A DNA stretch of 64,000 nt from Nitriliruptoraceae bacterium (GCA_018401275.1 JAGYKW010000001.1:1-64000), one strand, 5' to 3'. Positions 35,386-44,290 are shown, counted from the stretch's first letter. The notes: generated by a model from the sequence alone, not told the origin. Made by a program: numbers and translations.

Positions 35386-36599
35386 CCCGCGGCGTTCGTT
35401 GTGGCGTTCGCGAGCAGGCGCGCCCGGGCGTCAGGATCGAGCGCGACGGCGATCGCGGTACGCGCCATCGCGACGGACCCGTCGAGCACGGCACGGTCGG
35501 CGGACGCGTTCACCGCGGCGGCGGTGAAGCCGGGCTGGTGGTTGACCGCACCGTCGGCCTCGATGCCGAGCATCGGGTGGATGGTGGGCAGCGCGAGTGA
35601 CACGTTCGCCATGTCCGTCGACCCCGACAGCTGGCCCGACTGCGTGCCCAGCAGCTGTCCGGTCGCGTCGCGCTCGCCGAAGACCCGGCCGACGGCGATC
35701 GCCTCGCGCTCGTAGGCGGCGAGCAGCAGCGCGTCGGGCAGGAACTCGCTGTAGCGGGGGCTCGCGAGCATGATCTCGACCTCGCAGCCGGTCGCGAGCG
35801 CGCCCGCCTCGAAGCAGGCGTGCACGCGCGGGGAGAGCTCCTCCAGCTCGGCGAGTGTCGACGCTCTCACGTACCACGAGCCGCGCGTGTTCCCGGGCAC
35901 GATGTTGGGCGCGTCGCCACCGTGGGTGACGATGCCGTGCACGCGGTGGGTCGGCTCGAGGTGCTGGCGCAGCAGCCCGATGCCGACCTGCGCGACGGTG
36001 AGCGCGTCCGCAGCGTTGATGCCGAGCTCGGGGTAGCCCGACGCGTGCGCCTCGCGACCGCGGTAGCTGACGCTGAGATGCTCGACCGCCAGGCACGGCA
36101 GGGTCAGCGACTCGTCGGGCGCAGGGTGCACCATCATCGCGGCGTGCACGCCGTCGAACACGCCGGCGTCGAGCATCAGGATCTTGCCGCCGCCACCCTC
36201 CTCTGCCGGTGTCCCGATGACCTTCACGGTCAGTCCGAGCTCGTCGGCGAGCGGGGCGAGGGCGAGGCCGGCGCCGACGGCGGCGGCGGCGATGACGTTG
36301 TGCCCGCAGGCGTGACCGATGCCGGGCAGCGCGTCGTACTCGGCGCAGATCGCGACGGTCAGCGGTCCGCTGCCCGCGGTCGCGACGAAGGCGGTGTCGA
36401 GGCCGGCCACGCCCGCCTCGACCGTCAGGCCGGCCGCATCGAGCACCTCGATCAGCCGGGCGCTCGAGCGGTGCTCCTCGAACGCGAGCTCGGCGTCGCC
36501 GTGGACGGCGTGCGACAGCGCGATGAGCCGCTCGGCCTCGCGCGTCACGGTCGTGGCGGCGGCGGATCGCGGGTCGGATGCTGCGGGTCCTGCGGCCAT
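35382..36599 (-). CDS. M20 family amidohydrolase/peptidase
   Basis: A 405-residue M20D-type metallohydrolase. The metal-binding region shows CAEYDALPGIGHACGHNVI and GTPAEEGGGGK, followed by MMVHPAP and REAHASGYPELGINAADAL from the dimerisation domain. Relatives include AbgB-like p-aminobenzoyl-glutamate hydrolases and N-acyl amino acid hydrolases. GGAGG lies 7 bases before the ATG. First gene of the murL operon, it may trim an amide or dipeptide related to wall turnover, but that is inference. Confidence 0.82.
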   Translation of the reverse strand: MAAGPAASDPRSAAATTVTREAERLIALSHAVHGDAELAFEEHRSSARLIEVLDAAGLTVEAGVAGLDTAFVATAGSGPLTVAICAEYDALPGIGHACGHNVIAAAAVGAGLALAPLADELGLTVKVIGTPAEEGGGGKILMLDAGVFDGVHAAMMVHPAPDESLTLPCLAVEHLSVSYRGREAHASGYPELGINAADALTVAQVGIGLLRQHLEPTHRVHGIVTHGGDAPNIVPGNTRGSWYVRASTLAELEELSPRVHACFEAGALATGCEVEIMLASPRYSEFLPDALLLAAYEREAIAVGRVFGERDATGQLLGTQSGQLSGSTDMANVSLALPTIHPMLGIEADGAVNHQPGFTAAAVNASADRAVLDGSVAMARTAIAVALDPDARARLLANATTNAAG

Positions 36600-36682
36600 C
36601 GCACCACCTCCGTGCCGAGGGGGGCGCGCGGGACCGCTAGCGTCGCCCTGAGCACCAACCTAGACGAGCCCAGGGGGTCGAC

Positions 36683-37744
36683 GTGGCTGGCTACCGCATC
36701 GCAGTGATCGGCGGCGACGGGATCGGTCCCGAGGTCGTCGGCGAGGCGCTGAAGGTCCTCGACGCCATCGAGGGGCTCGAGGGCTTCACGACCGAGCGGA
36801 CCGAGTTCGATCTCGGTGGGCGCCGCTACCTCACCACCGGTGAGGTCCTGTCGGATGCGACGCTCGAGGAGCTGCGCACGTTCGATGCGATCCTGCTCGG
36901 CGCGGTCGGCACCCCCGACGTGCCACCGGGCGTTCTGGAGCGTGGGCTGCTGCTCAAGCTGCGCTTCGCCTTCGACCAGTACGTGAACCTGCGGCCCGTG
37001 AAGCTCTATCCGGGCGTGACCAGCCCCATCGCCGGCCTGACACCCGAGCGCTGCGACATGCTGATGGTGCGCGAGAACACCGAGTCCGTGTACGCGGGCG
37101 CCGGTGGTGGCCTCTACGTCGGTACGCCCCATGAGGTGGCGACGCAGGAGAGCGTCAACACCCGCCACGGGGTGGAGCGGGTCCTGCGCTACGCGTTCGA
37201 GGCCGCACGCCGCCGTCGCGGCCACCTGACGATGGTGCACAAGACGAACGTGCTCATCCACGCTGGTGGCCTGTGGCAGCGCACCTTCGACGAGGTGGGT
37301 GATGCTGACTTCCCTGACGTGAAGCGCGACTACGTGCACGTCGACGCCGCCTGCCTCTACCTCGTCACCCAGCCGGAGCGCTTCGACGTGGTCGTCACCG
37401 AGAACCTCTTCGGCGACATCATCACCGATCTCGCCGCTGCCGTGCAGGGCGGGATGGGGCTCGCAGCGAGCGGCAACCTCGATCCGACCGGTGCGGCACC
37501 TTCGATGTTCGAGCCGGTCCATGGCTCTGCGCCCGACATCACCGGAACGGGTCGTGCGGACCCGGTCGCTGCGATCATCAGCCTCGGGCATCTGCTCGAC
37601 GCGCTGGGTGAGGCGGGCGCGGCGGCACGGGTCGACCGAGCGGTGTCCGCGCTGCTCGGCGAGCGTGATGGGAAGGTGCCCGACGGCACCACGATGACCA
37701 CGGCGGACGTGGGCGACCGGGTGGTCGCCCTGCTCGGCGCATGA
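36683..37744 (+). CDS. leuB: 3-isopropylmalate dehydrogenase
   Basis: A 353-residue NAD-dependent beta-decarboxylating dehydrogenase of leucine synthesis. [47 protein letters not shown] and [11 protein letters not shown] are the family blocks. GGGGG precedes the GTG start. It is separated from leuACD by the minus-strand murL operon. It overlaps a possible early dodecin start. Confidence 0.94.
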   Translation: MAGYRIAVIGGDGIGPEVVGEALKVLDAIEGLEGFTTERTEFDLGGRRYLTTGEVLSDATLEELRTFDAILLGAVGTPDVPPGVLERGLLLKLRFAFDQYVNLRPVKLYPGVTSPIAGLTPERCDMLMVRENTESVYAGAGGGLYVGTPHEVATQESVNTRHGVERVLRYAFEAARRRRGHLTMVHKTNVLIHAGGLWQRTFDEVGDADFPDVKRDYVHVDAACLYLVTQPERFDVVVTENLFGDIITDLAAAVQGGMGLAASGNLDPTGAAPSMFEPVHGSAPDITGTGRADPVAAIISLGHLLDALGEAGAAARVDRAVSALLGERDGKVPDGTTMTTADVGDRVVALLGA

Positions 37745-37773
37745 GCGGCTCGGTCGAAGGATCGGAGGCAGAG

Positions 37774-37980
37774 ATGTCGAACGTCTACAAGAAGCTCGAG
37801 CTGGTCGGATCGAGCCGTGAGGGTGTCGACGACGCCATCCGGCGGGCGGTCGCGAAGGCCAGCGAGACGCTGCGCAACCTCGACTGGTTCGAGGTCAAGG
37901 AGATCCGCGGCTGGATCGACGAGGGGGCCGTCCAGCACTTCCAGGTGACCATCCTGGTCGGTTTCCGCCTCGAGGACTGA
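37774..37980 (+). CDS. dodecin, flavin-binding storage protein
   Basis: A 68-residue dodecin, a dodecameric protein that stacks flavins between tryptophans. MSNVYKKLELVGSSREGVDD, ETLRNLDWFEVKEIRGWI and the terminal VGFRLED match the family; the Trp of LDWFE stacks on the isoalloxazine ring. The ATG at 37774 has GGAGG six bases upstream and starts at the family's usual N-terminus. A longer frame from 37741 overlaps leuB but adds a non-conserved tail. Confidence 0.93.
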   Translation: MSNVYKKLELVGSSREGVDDAIRRAVAKASETLRNLDWFEVKEIRGWIDEGAVQHFQVTILVGFRLED

Positions 37981-37985
37981 CGCGC

Positions 37986-38008
37986 TACTGTCGCCACCTC
38001 CACAGGAG
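37986..38008 (+). promoter_or_regulatory. promoter and ribosome site of the cimA leader
   Basis: TACTGT (37986-37991) fits the TAnnnT -10 pattern and begins 6 bases after the dodecin stop. AGGAG (38004-38008) is the ribosome site of the leader ORF. No good -35 is seen (TTCCGC at the right distance). Confidence 0.45.
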
Positions 38009-38013
38009 CTTCC

Positions 38014-38118
38014 GTGATCCTCGCACCGCAGCGTCGCCGCACCGACCGGAACGATCTCCGGCCGTCGGCCTCGGCTGCGCGCGTGCGCGCGATCATCATC
38101 ATTCGGACGCTCCCGTAG
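38014..38118 (+). CDS. cimA leader peptide with four consecutive isoleucine codons
   Basis: A 34-residue ORF, GTG start, AGGAG six bases upstream. It ends RVRAIIIIRTLP then TAG: ATC ATC ATC ATT, four isoleucine codons in a row, followed by a stable hairpin. The next gene makes the first intermediate of isoleucine synthesis from pyruvate. Codon run, ribosome site, spacing and context make this a strong candidate for an isoleucine-responsive attenuator. The rest of the peptide is Arg-rich and unremarkable. Confidence 0.75.
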   Translation: MILAPQRRRTDRNDLRPSASAARVRAIIIIRTLP

Positions 38119-38218
38119 CCGGCGCGTGCCGGGCTGCGGGAGCGGCTCGGCGGATCCCGGCCTCTCCTGCACCCGGCACCTCCGGTCCGCACGTGTGCCC
38201 GGGATGTCCGGGGGAGGG
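38108..38218 (+). promoter_or_regulatory. cimA attenuator region
   Basis: CGCTCCCG (38108-38115), right after the isoleucine codons, pairs with CGGGAGCG (38137-38144); an inner GCCGGC/GCCGG stem can extend it. Further on, ATCCCGG and CCGGGAT can pair, and CCTCCGG (38179-38185) can pair with the GGGGGAGGG ribosome site of cimA (38210-38218). Control may therefore work by hiding the ribosome site rather than by termination; no U-tract is present. Confidence 0.5.
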
Positions 38219-38224
38219 ATCGAC

Positions 38225-39871
38225 GTGACGATGACCACCGGTGGGGACGCCCTGCTGCCCGCTCCACGCCCCGGCGTGGACCTGTACGACACGACGCTGC
38301 GCGACGGCACCCAGCGCGAGGGCGTGAGCCTGTCCGTCGAGGACAAGCTGCGCGTCGCACGGACGATGGACCAGCTGGGCGTCGCCTACATCGAGGGCGG
38401 CTGGCCGGGTGCGAACCCGAAGGACACCGTGTTCTTCGCGCGCGCCGCTGACGGCGAGCTCGCGCTCGAGCATGCGACGCTCGTCGCGTTCGGGATGACG
38501 CGCGCTCCGGGACGTGCTGCGGAGGACGACCCGCAGCTCGCGGCGCTGCTCGAGGCGCGCACCGACGTCATCACGCTCGTGGGGAAGTCGTGGGGCTACC
38601 ACGTCGACGAGGCGCTGCGCACCTCACGCGCGGAGAACGTCGCGATGGTCGCCGACTCGATCCGCCACCTGCGCGCCCAGGGCCGTCGCGTCATGTTCGA
38701 CGCGGAGCACTTCTTCGACGGCTGGGCCCGTGACCGTGACTACGCCCGCGAGGTCGTCGTCGCCGCTGCCGAGGCCGGCGCGGAGGCCGTCGTGCTGTGC
38801 GACACGAACGGCGGTGCGATGCCGTGGGACGTCGCCGAGATCGTTGCCGAGATGGTCCGCACGATCGGTCCGGAGGCGCTGGGCGCTGACGTCGGGCTGC
38901 ACTTCCATGACGACGGTGGCTGCGCGGTCGCGAACTCGCTGCTGGGTCTCGAGGTCGGGGCGCGCCAGGTCCAGGGGACGGCGAACGGCATCGGCGAGCG
39001 CTGCGGGAACGCGAACCTGTTCACCGTGCTCGGGGACCTGCAGCTCAAGCGCCGGCTCCCGCTGGTCACTCCGGAGCGGCTCGAACGGCTGACCGAGATC
39101 AGCCACTCGATCGCGGAGCTGTGCAACCAGTCAACACCGTCCGTGTCGCCCTACGTCGGTCACACCGCGTTCAGCCACAAGGCCGGGCTGCACGCCTCCG
39201 CGCTCGCGAAGGCGCCTGACATGTACCAGCACATCGATCCGGACGTGGTCGGCAACCGGCAGCGGCTGGTCGTCAGCGAGCTCGCGGGCCGCGCGAACGT
39301 GCTGATGAAGGCGGCCGAGCTCGGCCTCACGATCACCGACGAGCAGGCACGCACCGTGCTGCAGGAGGTCAAGGAGCGTGAGTCGCTCGGGTGGTCCTAC
39401 GAGGCGGCCGACGCGTCGTTCGGGCTGCTGCTGCGGCGCTGCGCGGGGCTGCTCCCGCCCGACCAGGAGCCGTTCCGCACGCTGCACTTCCGTGTGGCGG
39501 TCAGCGGCGGCTCCGACGAGCAGGGTCCGCTCGCCGAGGCGACCGTGGCCGTCGAGGTCGCGGGCGAGCGGCGGCTGGGTGCGGGCGAGGGCAACGGTCC
39601 CGTCGACGCGCTCGACCAGGCGTTCCGCAACGCGGTGAACGGGACATGGCCGCAGCTGCGCGACGTGCATCTCGTCGACTACAAGGTGCGCATCCTCGAG
39701 GCGACCGCCGGCACCGACGCGACCACGCGCGTGCTGATCACCTCGAGCGACGGCGGGCGCATGCTCGACACGGTCGGCGTGCACCAGAACGTCGTCGAGG
39801 CGTCATGGCTCGCGCTGTCCGACGCGTACGTCCATGCGATCATCGGTGCCACCGGGGAGGTCCGAGCGTGA
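38225..39871 (+). CDS. cimA: (R)-citramalate synthase
   Basis: A 548-residue enzyme that condenses pyruvate and acetyl-CoA to citramalate, the threonine-independent entry to isoleucine. [20 protein letters not shown] and [13 protein letters not shown] distinguish CimA from LeuA and homocitrate synthase. The metal site is [13 protein letters not shown], and a C-terminal LeuA-type allosteric domain (about 415-540) is present. GGGGGAGGG precedes the GTG; an ATG two codons on is an alternative. It is coupled to the FAH-family gene by GTGA. Confidence 0.94.
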   Translation: MTMTTGGDALLPAPRPGVDLYDTTLRDGTQREGVSLSVEDKLRVARTMDQLGVAYIEGGWPGANPKDTVFFARAADGELALEHATLVAFGMTRAPGRAAEDDPQLAALLEARTDVITLVGKSWGYHVDEALRTSRAENVAMVADSIRHLRAQGRRVMFDAEHFFDGWARDRDYAREVVVAAAEAGAEAVVLCDTNGGAMPWDVAEIVAEMVRTIGPEALGADVGLHFHDDGGCAVANSLLGLEVGARQVQGTANGIGERCGNANLFTVLGDLQLKRRLPLVTPERLERLTEISHSIAELCNQSTPSVSPYVGHTAFSHKAGLHASALAKAPDMYQHIDPDVVGNRQRLVVSELAGRANVLMKAAELGLTITDEQARTVLQEVKERESLGWSYEAADASFGLLLRRCAGLLPPDQEPFRTLHFRVAVSGGSDEQGPLAEATVAVEVAGERRLGAGEGNGPVDALDQAFRNAVNGTWPQLRDVHLVDYKVRILEATAGTDATTRVLITSSDGGRMLDTVGVHQNVVEASWLALSDAYVHAIIGATGEVRA

Positions 39872-40647
39872 CCCGCTTCGTCCGCTGCATCGTCGATGGG
39901 GAACCCGTCTACGGCGTCATCGACGGCGAGGAGGTCGCGGTCATCGATCCGCACCCGTTCGCCATCTACCAGCAGACCGGACGGCGCGTGCCGATCGAGG
40001 GCCTGCGACTGCTCGCGCCCGTCATCCCGTCGAAGATCGTCGCAGTCGGGCGCAACTACGCCGACCATGCGGCGGAGCTCGGCAACGAGGTGCCGACCGA
40101 GCCGCTGCTGTTCCTCAAGCCTTCGACGGCCGTGATCGGTCCGGGTGACCCGCTGCGCCTGCCCACGGACCTGTCCGACGAGGTCAGCTACGAGGGCGAG
40201 ATCGCCGTCGTCATCGGTGCGCTCATCTCGCGCGTCACGCCGGAGGTCGCGGAGAAGGCGATCCTCGGGGTGACGTGCGCGAACGACGTGACCCTGCGTG
40301 ACGTGCAACGCCGCGAGAAGCAGTGGGCACGTTCGAAGGGCTTCGATGGCTCGTGCCCACTGGGCCCTGCGATCGCGACCGGGCTCGATCTGTCCGCGAT
40401 CCGAGTGCGCACCTCCGTCGACGGCGAGCTGCGCCAGGACGGCGTCAGCTCGCAGATGGTGTTCGACATCCCGCGCATCGTGTCCGAGATCTCGCAGGCG
40501 ATGACGCTGCTGCCCGGTGACGTGGTGCTGACCGGTTCGCCGGCGGGCGTCGGACTCCTGAATCCCGGCCAGCGCGTCCGTGTCGAGATCGACGGGGTCG
40601 GTGCGCTCGAGAACCCTGTCGTCGACCGCAACGCGCCGGCCACCTGA
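39868..40647 (+). CDS. fumarylacetoacetate hydrolase family protein
   Basis: A 259-residue FAH-fold enzyme. VAVGRNYADHAAELG, PLLFLKPSTAVIGP, the metal-binding EVSYEGEIAVVIG and the C-terminal GDVVLTGSPAGVG are the family blocks. Members hydrolyse or decarboxylate C-C bonds of acylpyruvates and oxaloacetate; the short form here resembles acylpyruvase/oxaloacetate decarboxylase types. Coupling to cimA hints at a role with pyruvate-derived keto acids, but this is inference. The 3' end is tandemly duplicated. Confidence 0.88.
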   Translation: MTRFVRCIVDGEPVYGVIDGEEVAVIDPHPFAIYQQTGRRVPIEGLRLLAPVIPSKIVAVGRNYADHAAELGNEVPTEPLLFLKPSTAVIGPGDPLRLPTDLSDEVSYEGEIAVVIGALISRVTPEVAEKAILGVTCANDVTLRDVQRREKQWARSKGFDGSCPLGPAIATGLDLSAIRVRTSVDGELRQDGVSSQMVFDIPRIVSEISQAMTLLPGDVVLTGSPAGVGLLNPGQRVRVEIDGVGALENPVVDRNAPAT

Positions 40648-40660
40648 CCCGGCCACCTGA
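40636..40660 (+). repeat. 12-bp duplication across the FAH gene stop codon (period 13)
   Basis: CCGGCCACCTGA occurs at 40636-40647, ending with the stop codon, and again exactly at 40649-40660. The second TGA is in a different frame. Confidence 0.9.
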
Positions 40661-40671
40661 AGCCGGCCCGT

Positions 40672-40677
40672 TAGGCT
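40672..40677 (+). promoter_or_regulatory. putative -10 (TAGGCT) for purB
   Basis: TTAGGCT lies 26 bases upstream of the purB start, with the GGAGGAG ribosome site between them. The same hexamer is seen before dapD and dapC. No clear -35. Confidence 0.45.
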
Positions 40678-40702
40678 CTGCCTCCTGACGGAGGAGCGGC
40701 AC

Positions 40703-42139
40703 GTGGAGCACCAGCACGGCACCGGTTCGCCCGTCCCCAACGTCCTCGCCTCGCGCTACGCGAGCGCGGCGATGGTCGACGTGTGGCGTCCCGAGGGCCG
40801 CATCCGCCTCGAACGTGAGCTCTGGATCGCCGTGCTGCGCGCCCAGGTCGAGCTGGGCGTGTCCGTCCCCGATGGCGCGATCGAGGCCTACGAGGCCGTC
40901 ATCGATGACGTCGACCTCGCCTCCATCGCTGCACGTGAGCGGGTGCTGCGCCACGACGTGAAGGCGCGCATCGAGGAGTTCTGCGCGCTCGCCGGCTTCG
41001 AGGTCATCCACCGCGGCATGACGTCGCGCGACGTGACCGAGAACGTCGAGCAGCTCCAGGTGCGCCGCGGGCTCGAGCTCGTGCGCGACCGCATCGTCGC
41101 TGCGCTCGTGCTCATCGCCGAGCGAGCCGTCGAGCACCGTGACACCGTCGTCGTCGGCCGCAGCCACAACATGCCGGCTCAGCCCACGACGTTCGGCAAG
41201 CGTCTCACCAACGTCGGGCAGGAGCTGATGAGCGCCTACGAGCGCATCGAGTCGCTGCTCGAGCGCCAGCCGCTGCGTGGGCTGAAGGGGCCGGTGGGCA
41301 CACAGGCCGACCTCGTCGCGCTGCTGGGTGACGCGGACAAGGTCGAGTCGCTCGAGGTGGCCATCGCCGAGCATCTCGGCTTCGAGCGCCGGCTCGACGC
41401 CGTCGGTCAGGTGTATCCGCGCTCGCTCGACCTCGAGGTCGTCGGCTCGCTCGTGCAGGCCGCCAGCGCGCCCGCGTCGTTCGCGAACACGGTGCGGCTC
41501 ATGGCCGGCGACGAGCTCATCACCGAGGGCTTCGCGGCCGGCCAGGTCGGATCGTCGGCCATGCCGCACAAGATGAACCCGCGCTCCTGCGAGCGCATCG
41601 TCGGCTTCAAGCACATCCTCGACGGCTACTTCACGATGATCTCCGCGATCAGCGGTGGCCAGTGGTTCGAGGGTGACGTGAGCTGCTCGGTCGTGCGCCG
41701 CGTCGCGCTGCCCGACGCGTTCCTCACCATCGACGGCCTGTTCGAGACGTTCCTCACGGTGCTCAGCGAGTTCGCCGTGTTCCCCGCAGCCATCGAGCGC
41801 GAGCTCGAACGCCACCTGCCGTTCCTCGCGACGACCCACGTGCTCACCGCCGCGGTCGCCGCTGGGGTAGGGCGTGAGGTCGCCCATGAGGTCGTGAAGG
41901 AGCACTCGCTGGCCGTCGCGGTCGCGCAGCGCGAGGGACGCGACGACGACCTGTTCGCGCGCCTGGCCGCCGACCCACGCCTGCCGCTCGGGGCGGACGA
42001 GCTGGCCGGCATCCTGAGCTCCGCCCGCCATCTGACGGGCACGTCGGGTGCACAGGTCGACCGCTTCGTCGAGCGGGTCGCGATCGTCGGGGCACGGCAC
42101 CCTGCCGCCTCCGCCTACCGCCCGCAGGCCATCCTGTGA
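40703..42139 (+). CDS. purB: adenylosuccinate lyase
   Basis: A 478-residue fumarase-superfamily lyase acting twice in purine synthesis (SAICAR to AICAR, and adenylosuccinate to AMP). The signature GSSAMPHKMNPRSCERI is complete; HRGMTSRDVTEN and GRSHNMPAQPTTFGKR hold active-site residues. GGAGGAG precedes the GTG start. The stop region is duplicated exactly, separating it from gltX. Confidence 0.95.
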   Translation: MEHQHGTGSPVPNVLASRYASAAMVDVWRPEGRIRLERELWIAVLRAQVELGVSVPDGAIEAYEAVIDDVDLASIAARERVLRHDVKARIEEFCALAGFEVIHRGMTSRDVTENVEQLQVRRGLELVRDRIVAALVLIAERAVEHRDTVVVGRSHNMPAQPTTFGKRLTNVGQELMSAYERIESLLERQPLRGLKGPVGTQADLVALLGDADKVESLEVAIAEHLGFERRLDAVGQVYPRSLDLEVVGSLVQAASAPASFANTVRLMAGDELITEGFAAGQVGSSAMPHKMNPRSCERIVGFKHILDGYFTMISAISGGQWFEGDVSCSVVRRVALPDAFLTIDGLFETFLTVLSEFAVFPAAIERELERHLPFLATTHVLTAAVAAGVGREVAHEVVKEHSLAVAVAQREGRDDDLFARLAADPRLPLGADELAGILSSARHLTGTSGAQVDRFVERVAIVGARHPAASAYRPQAIL

Positions 42140-42154
42140 GGGCCATCCTGTGAG
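42127..42154 (+). repeat. exact 14-bp tandem duplication at the purB-gltX junction
   Basis: GGCCATCCTGTGAG occurs at 42127-42140 and again at 42141-42154. The first copy carries the purB TGA; the second carries the GTG start of gltX (42150). Each copy contains GTGA, so the two genes probably overlapped by GTGA before the duplication. Confidence 0.95.
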
Positions 42155-43763
42155 GGACCTGACGCCGGTGGTCACCGAGCGCGGTGTGGCCGTGACGCCC
42201 GAGGGGCCACTGCGCGTGCGCTTCTGCCCGGCACCGTCCGGCTGGCTGCACGTCGGCAGCGTCCGTGCCGCGCTCTACAACCATCTGGTCGCGCGTCGCA
42301 GCGGTGGCGCCTTCGTGTTCCGCATCGAGGACACCGACGCGGAGCGTGCGACCGACGAGTCGACCCGTTCGATGACCGAGGCGCTCGCGTGGATGGGGCT
42401 CGACTGGGACGAGGGTCCGGAGATCGACGCCGACGGCGCGATCGTCGACCGTGGCGCGCACGGGCCGTACCTGCAGTCGCGCCGCGCCGGGCTGTACGCG
42501 GCCGTGGCGCGCCGGCTCGTCGACGCCGGTGCGCTCTACCCCGACTACCGCACGACGGGCGAGCTCGCCGTGTGGCGTGACGCGCAGCGTGCCGGCGAGG
42601 GCCAGGGGCCACCGGTGGTGAAGCGCAGCGGCTTCGCGCACACGCCCGACGAGATCGAGCGGTACTCCGCCGAGGGCCGACTGCCGTCGTGGCGGCTGCC
42701 CACCCCCGAGCAGGGCGAGTTGACCGTCATCGACCTGGTCCGGGGGCCGGTCACCTTCGACTGGGCGCACGTGTCCGACCCGGTCGTCGTGCGCTCCGAC
42801 GGGTCGGCGACGTACCAGCTCGCGAACACCGTCGATGACGTCGCGATGGGCATCGGACTCGTGTGTCGCGGCGAGGACCTGCTGTCGGTCACACCGCGCC
42901 AGGTGCTGCTCGCCGACCTGCTGGTCGCGGACGGCCTGATCGACGACGCGCTGGCTGAGGCCGGCCTCGCCGCGCGCGCACCGGGCTGGGACGTGCCGCA
43001 CGCGTTCGCTCACCTCCCGATGGTCGTCGGCATGGATCGCAAGAAGCTCTCCAAGCGGCACGGGTCGGTCGCCATCCAGGAGTTCCGCCGCCAGGGCTTC
43101 CTGCCCGAGACGCTGCGCAACCATCTCGCGCTGCTCGGCTGGTCGAACCCGTCGGGCGACGAGCGCTTCGACGATGCGGACATCACCGCCGCGTTCGCCC
43201 TCGAGGACGTCGGCCGCTCCGCCGCCGCCTTCGACGTGGAGAAGCTCACGGCGTTCAACGGCGAACGCATCCGCAGCATGGACGTCGACGAGCTCGCGCA
43301 CCGGCTGCTCCCGCACCTCGACGGCACGGAGGGGGAGGAGACGCTCGTCGACTCGCCACCCACCGACGTGCAGCTCGCCGTCGTGCGCGGTCTCGTCCCG
43401 CTCGTTCAGGAGCGCATGCAGCGGCTCGACGAGGTCGAGGCGTACGCGGCACCGTTCCTGCGGGACGCACTCACCTACGACGATGCGGCCGTCGAGAAGG
43501 TCCTGCGCAGCGAGCTGGGCGCGAAGGTGCTGGCCGCGGCCCCTGCGGTCCTCGCGGACTGCACGTGGGAGGAGGAGCCGATCGAGCAGGCACTGCGCGC
43601 GCTCGCCGAGCAGCTCGAGGTCGGATTCGGCAAGCTCGCCCAGCCGATCCGGGTCGCGGTGACCGGAACGACCGTCAGTCCGCCACTGTTCGGCACGCTG
43701 GTGCTCATCGGTCGCGAGGGGACGCTCGGTCGCCTGGCCACTGCCACCTCCATGGTGGGCTGA
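42150..43763 (+). CDS. gltX: glutamyl-tRNA synthetase
   Basis: A 537-residue class I synthetase. FCPAPSGWLHVGS is the HIGH region and MDRKKLSKRHGS the KMSKS loop; VFRIEDTDAERATDES is typical of GluRS. With GatCAB present and no glnS in view, it probably charges tRNA-Gln with Glu as well (non-discriminating), which is inference. The GTG at 42150 lies within the duplicated junction, and an earlier in-frame start would run through purB. tRNA-Gln and tRNA-Glu follow directly. Confidence 0.93.
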   Translation: MRDLTPVVTERGVAVTPEGPLRVRFCPAPSGWLHVGSVRAALYNHLVARRSGGAFVFRIEDTDAERATDESTRSMTEALAWMGLDWDEGPEIDADGAIVDRGAHGPYLQSRRAGLYAAVARRLVDAGALYPDYRTTGELAVWRDAQRAGEGQGPPVVKRSGFAHTPDEIERYSAEGRLPSWRLPTPEQGELTVIDLVRGPVTFDWAHVSDPVVVRSDGSATYQLANTVDDVAMGIGLVCRGEDLLSVTPRQVLLADLLVADGLIDDALAEAGLAARAPGWDVPHAFAHLPMVVGMDRKKLSKRHGSVAIQEFRRQGFLPETLRNHLALLGWSNPSGDERFDDADITAAFALEDVGRSAAAFDVEKLTAFNGERIRSMDVDELAHRLLPHLDGTEGEETLVDSPPTDVQLAVVRGLVPLVQERMQRLDEVEAYAAPFLRDALTYDDAAVEKVLRSELGAKVLAAAPAVLADCTWEEEPIEQALRALAEQLEVGFGKLAQPIRVAVTGTTVSPPLFGTLVLIGREGTLGRLATATSMVG

Positions 43764-43782
43764 TACCCTCACGGCGCCCTGT

Positions 43783-43854
43783 TCGGGGGTGGTGTAATCG
43801 GTAACACGACTGGTTCTGGTCCAGTTATTGAGGGTTCGAGTCCTTCCCCCCGAG
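43783..43854 (+). tRNA. tRNA-Gln (anticodon CTG)
   Basis: The acceptor stem is TCGGGGG (43783-43789) with CCCCCGA (43847-43853) and a G discriminator. The D-arm is GTGT/ACAC, the anticodon stem ACTGG/CCAGT around loop TTCTGGT giving CTG, and the T-arm contains GGGTTCGAGTC. CCA is not encoded. It lies directly downstream of gltX. Confidence 0.93.
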
Positions 43855-43859
43855 CTCCA

Positions 43860-43878
43860 GGTGGCCGTCCGGGCCACC
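43860..43878 (+). terminator. hairpin after tRNA-Gln
   Basis: GGTGGCC-GTCCG-GGCCACC is a perfect 7-bp stem 5 bases beyond the tRNA. No U-tract follows. It may be a terminator or processing signal. Confidence 0.4.
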
Positions 43879-43891
43879 ACGCCGGATGCGT

Positions 43892-43897
43892 TAGCCT
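43892..43897 (+). promoter_or_regulatory. putative -10 (TAGCCT) for tRNA-Glu
   Basis: TTAGCCT lies 17 bases before the mature 5' end of tRNA-Glu, leaving room for a short 5' leader. Same hexamer class as upstream of glpQ and cofC. Confidence 0.45.
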
Positions 43898-43914
43898 CCA
43901 CTTCTGCACGTCCT

Positions 43915-43990
43915 GCCCCCGTCGTCTAGCGGCCCAGGACGCCGCCCTCTCAAGGCGGTAACGGCGGTTCGAATCCGCTCGGGGGTACCA
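43915..43990 (+). tRNA. tRNA-Glu (anticodon CTC)
   Basis: The acceptor stem is GCCCCCG (43915-43921) with CGGGGGT (43980-43986), with a G-T first pair, then A and an encoded CCA (43988-43990). The anticodon stem is CCGCC/GGCGG around CTCTCAA, giving CTC; the T-arm has GGTTCGAATCC. Unlike the neighbouring tRNA-Gln, its CCA is encoded. Confidence 0.94.
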
Positions 43991-44017
43991 CTGCGCGCGC
44001 TCGCGCGCCAGGGATCG

Positions 44018-44038
44018 AGGAGGCCTTCGGGGCCTCCT
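44018..44038 (+). terminator. terminator after tRNA-Glu
   Basis: AGGAGGCC-TTCGG-GGCCTCCT is a perfect 8-bp stem ending in TTC. It is preceded by a smaller GCGCGC-GCTC-GCGCGC hairpin (43993-44008). Together they form a plausible end for the tRNA transcript. Confidence 0.65.
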
Positions 44039-44290
44039 TCGCCGTTCCGGTGCCCTGTGGAGCGACTCCTCGGTGAGCACGTCGAGCCCGCGGAGGACTT
44101 CCCGGGACGTCTTGTCGAGCCGATGAGTTCGCGACGTGTCGCATGACGATGTGGGCGACGTCCGAGGATCTGATGCCCGTCTACCCTCCGCGCTCCAGCG
44201 AGCGGCAGGGAGGTCCGTCCGTGGATCCGTACCTGCGTGACGCACGCGCCGCTGCCGCGCGCGTCCAGTCTGACGCGCTGGAGGGCTGAG
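44039..44290. other. gene-free spacer between tRNA-Glu and the pcs gene
   Basis: About 250 bases with no ORF that I can support. The minus strand holds an open frame with a protein-like stretch (HRLDKTSREVLRGLDVLTEE), perhaps chance or a decayed gene. Only the GGAGGG ribosome site of the next gene (44280-44285) is clear. Confidence 0.4.
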
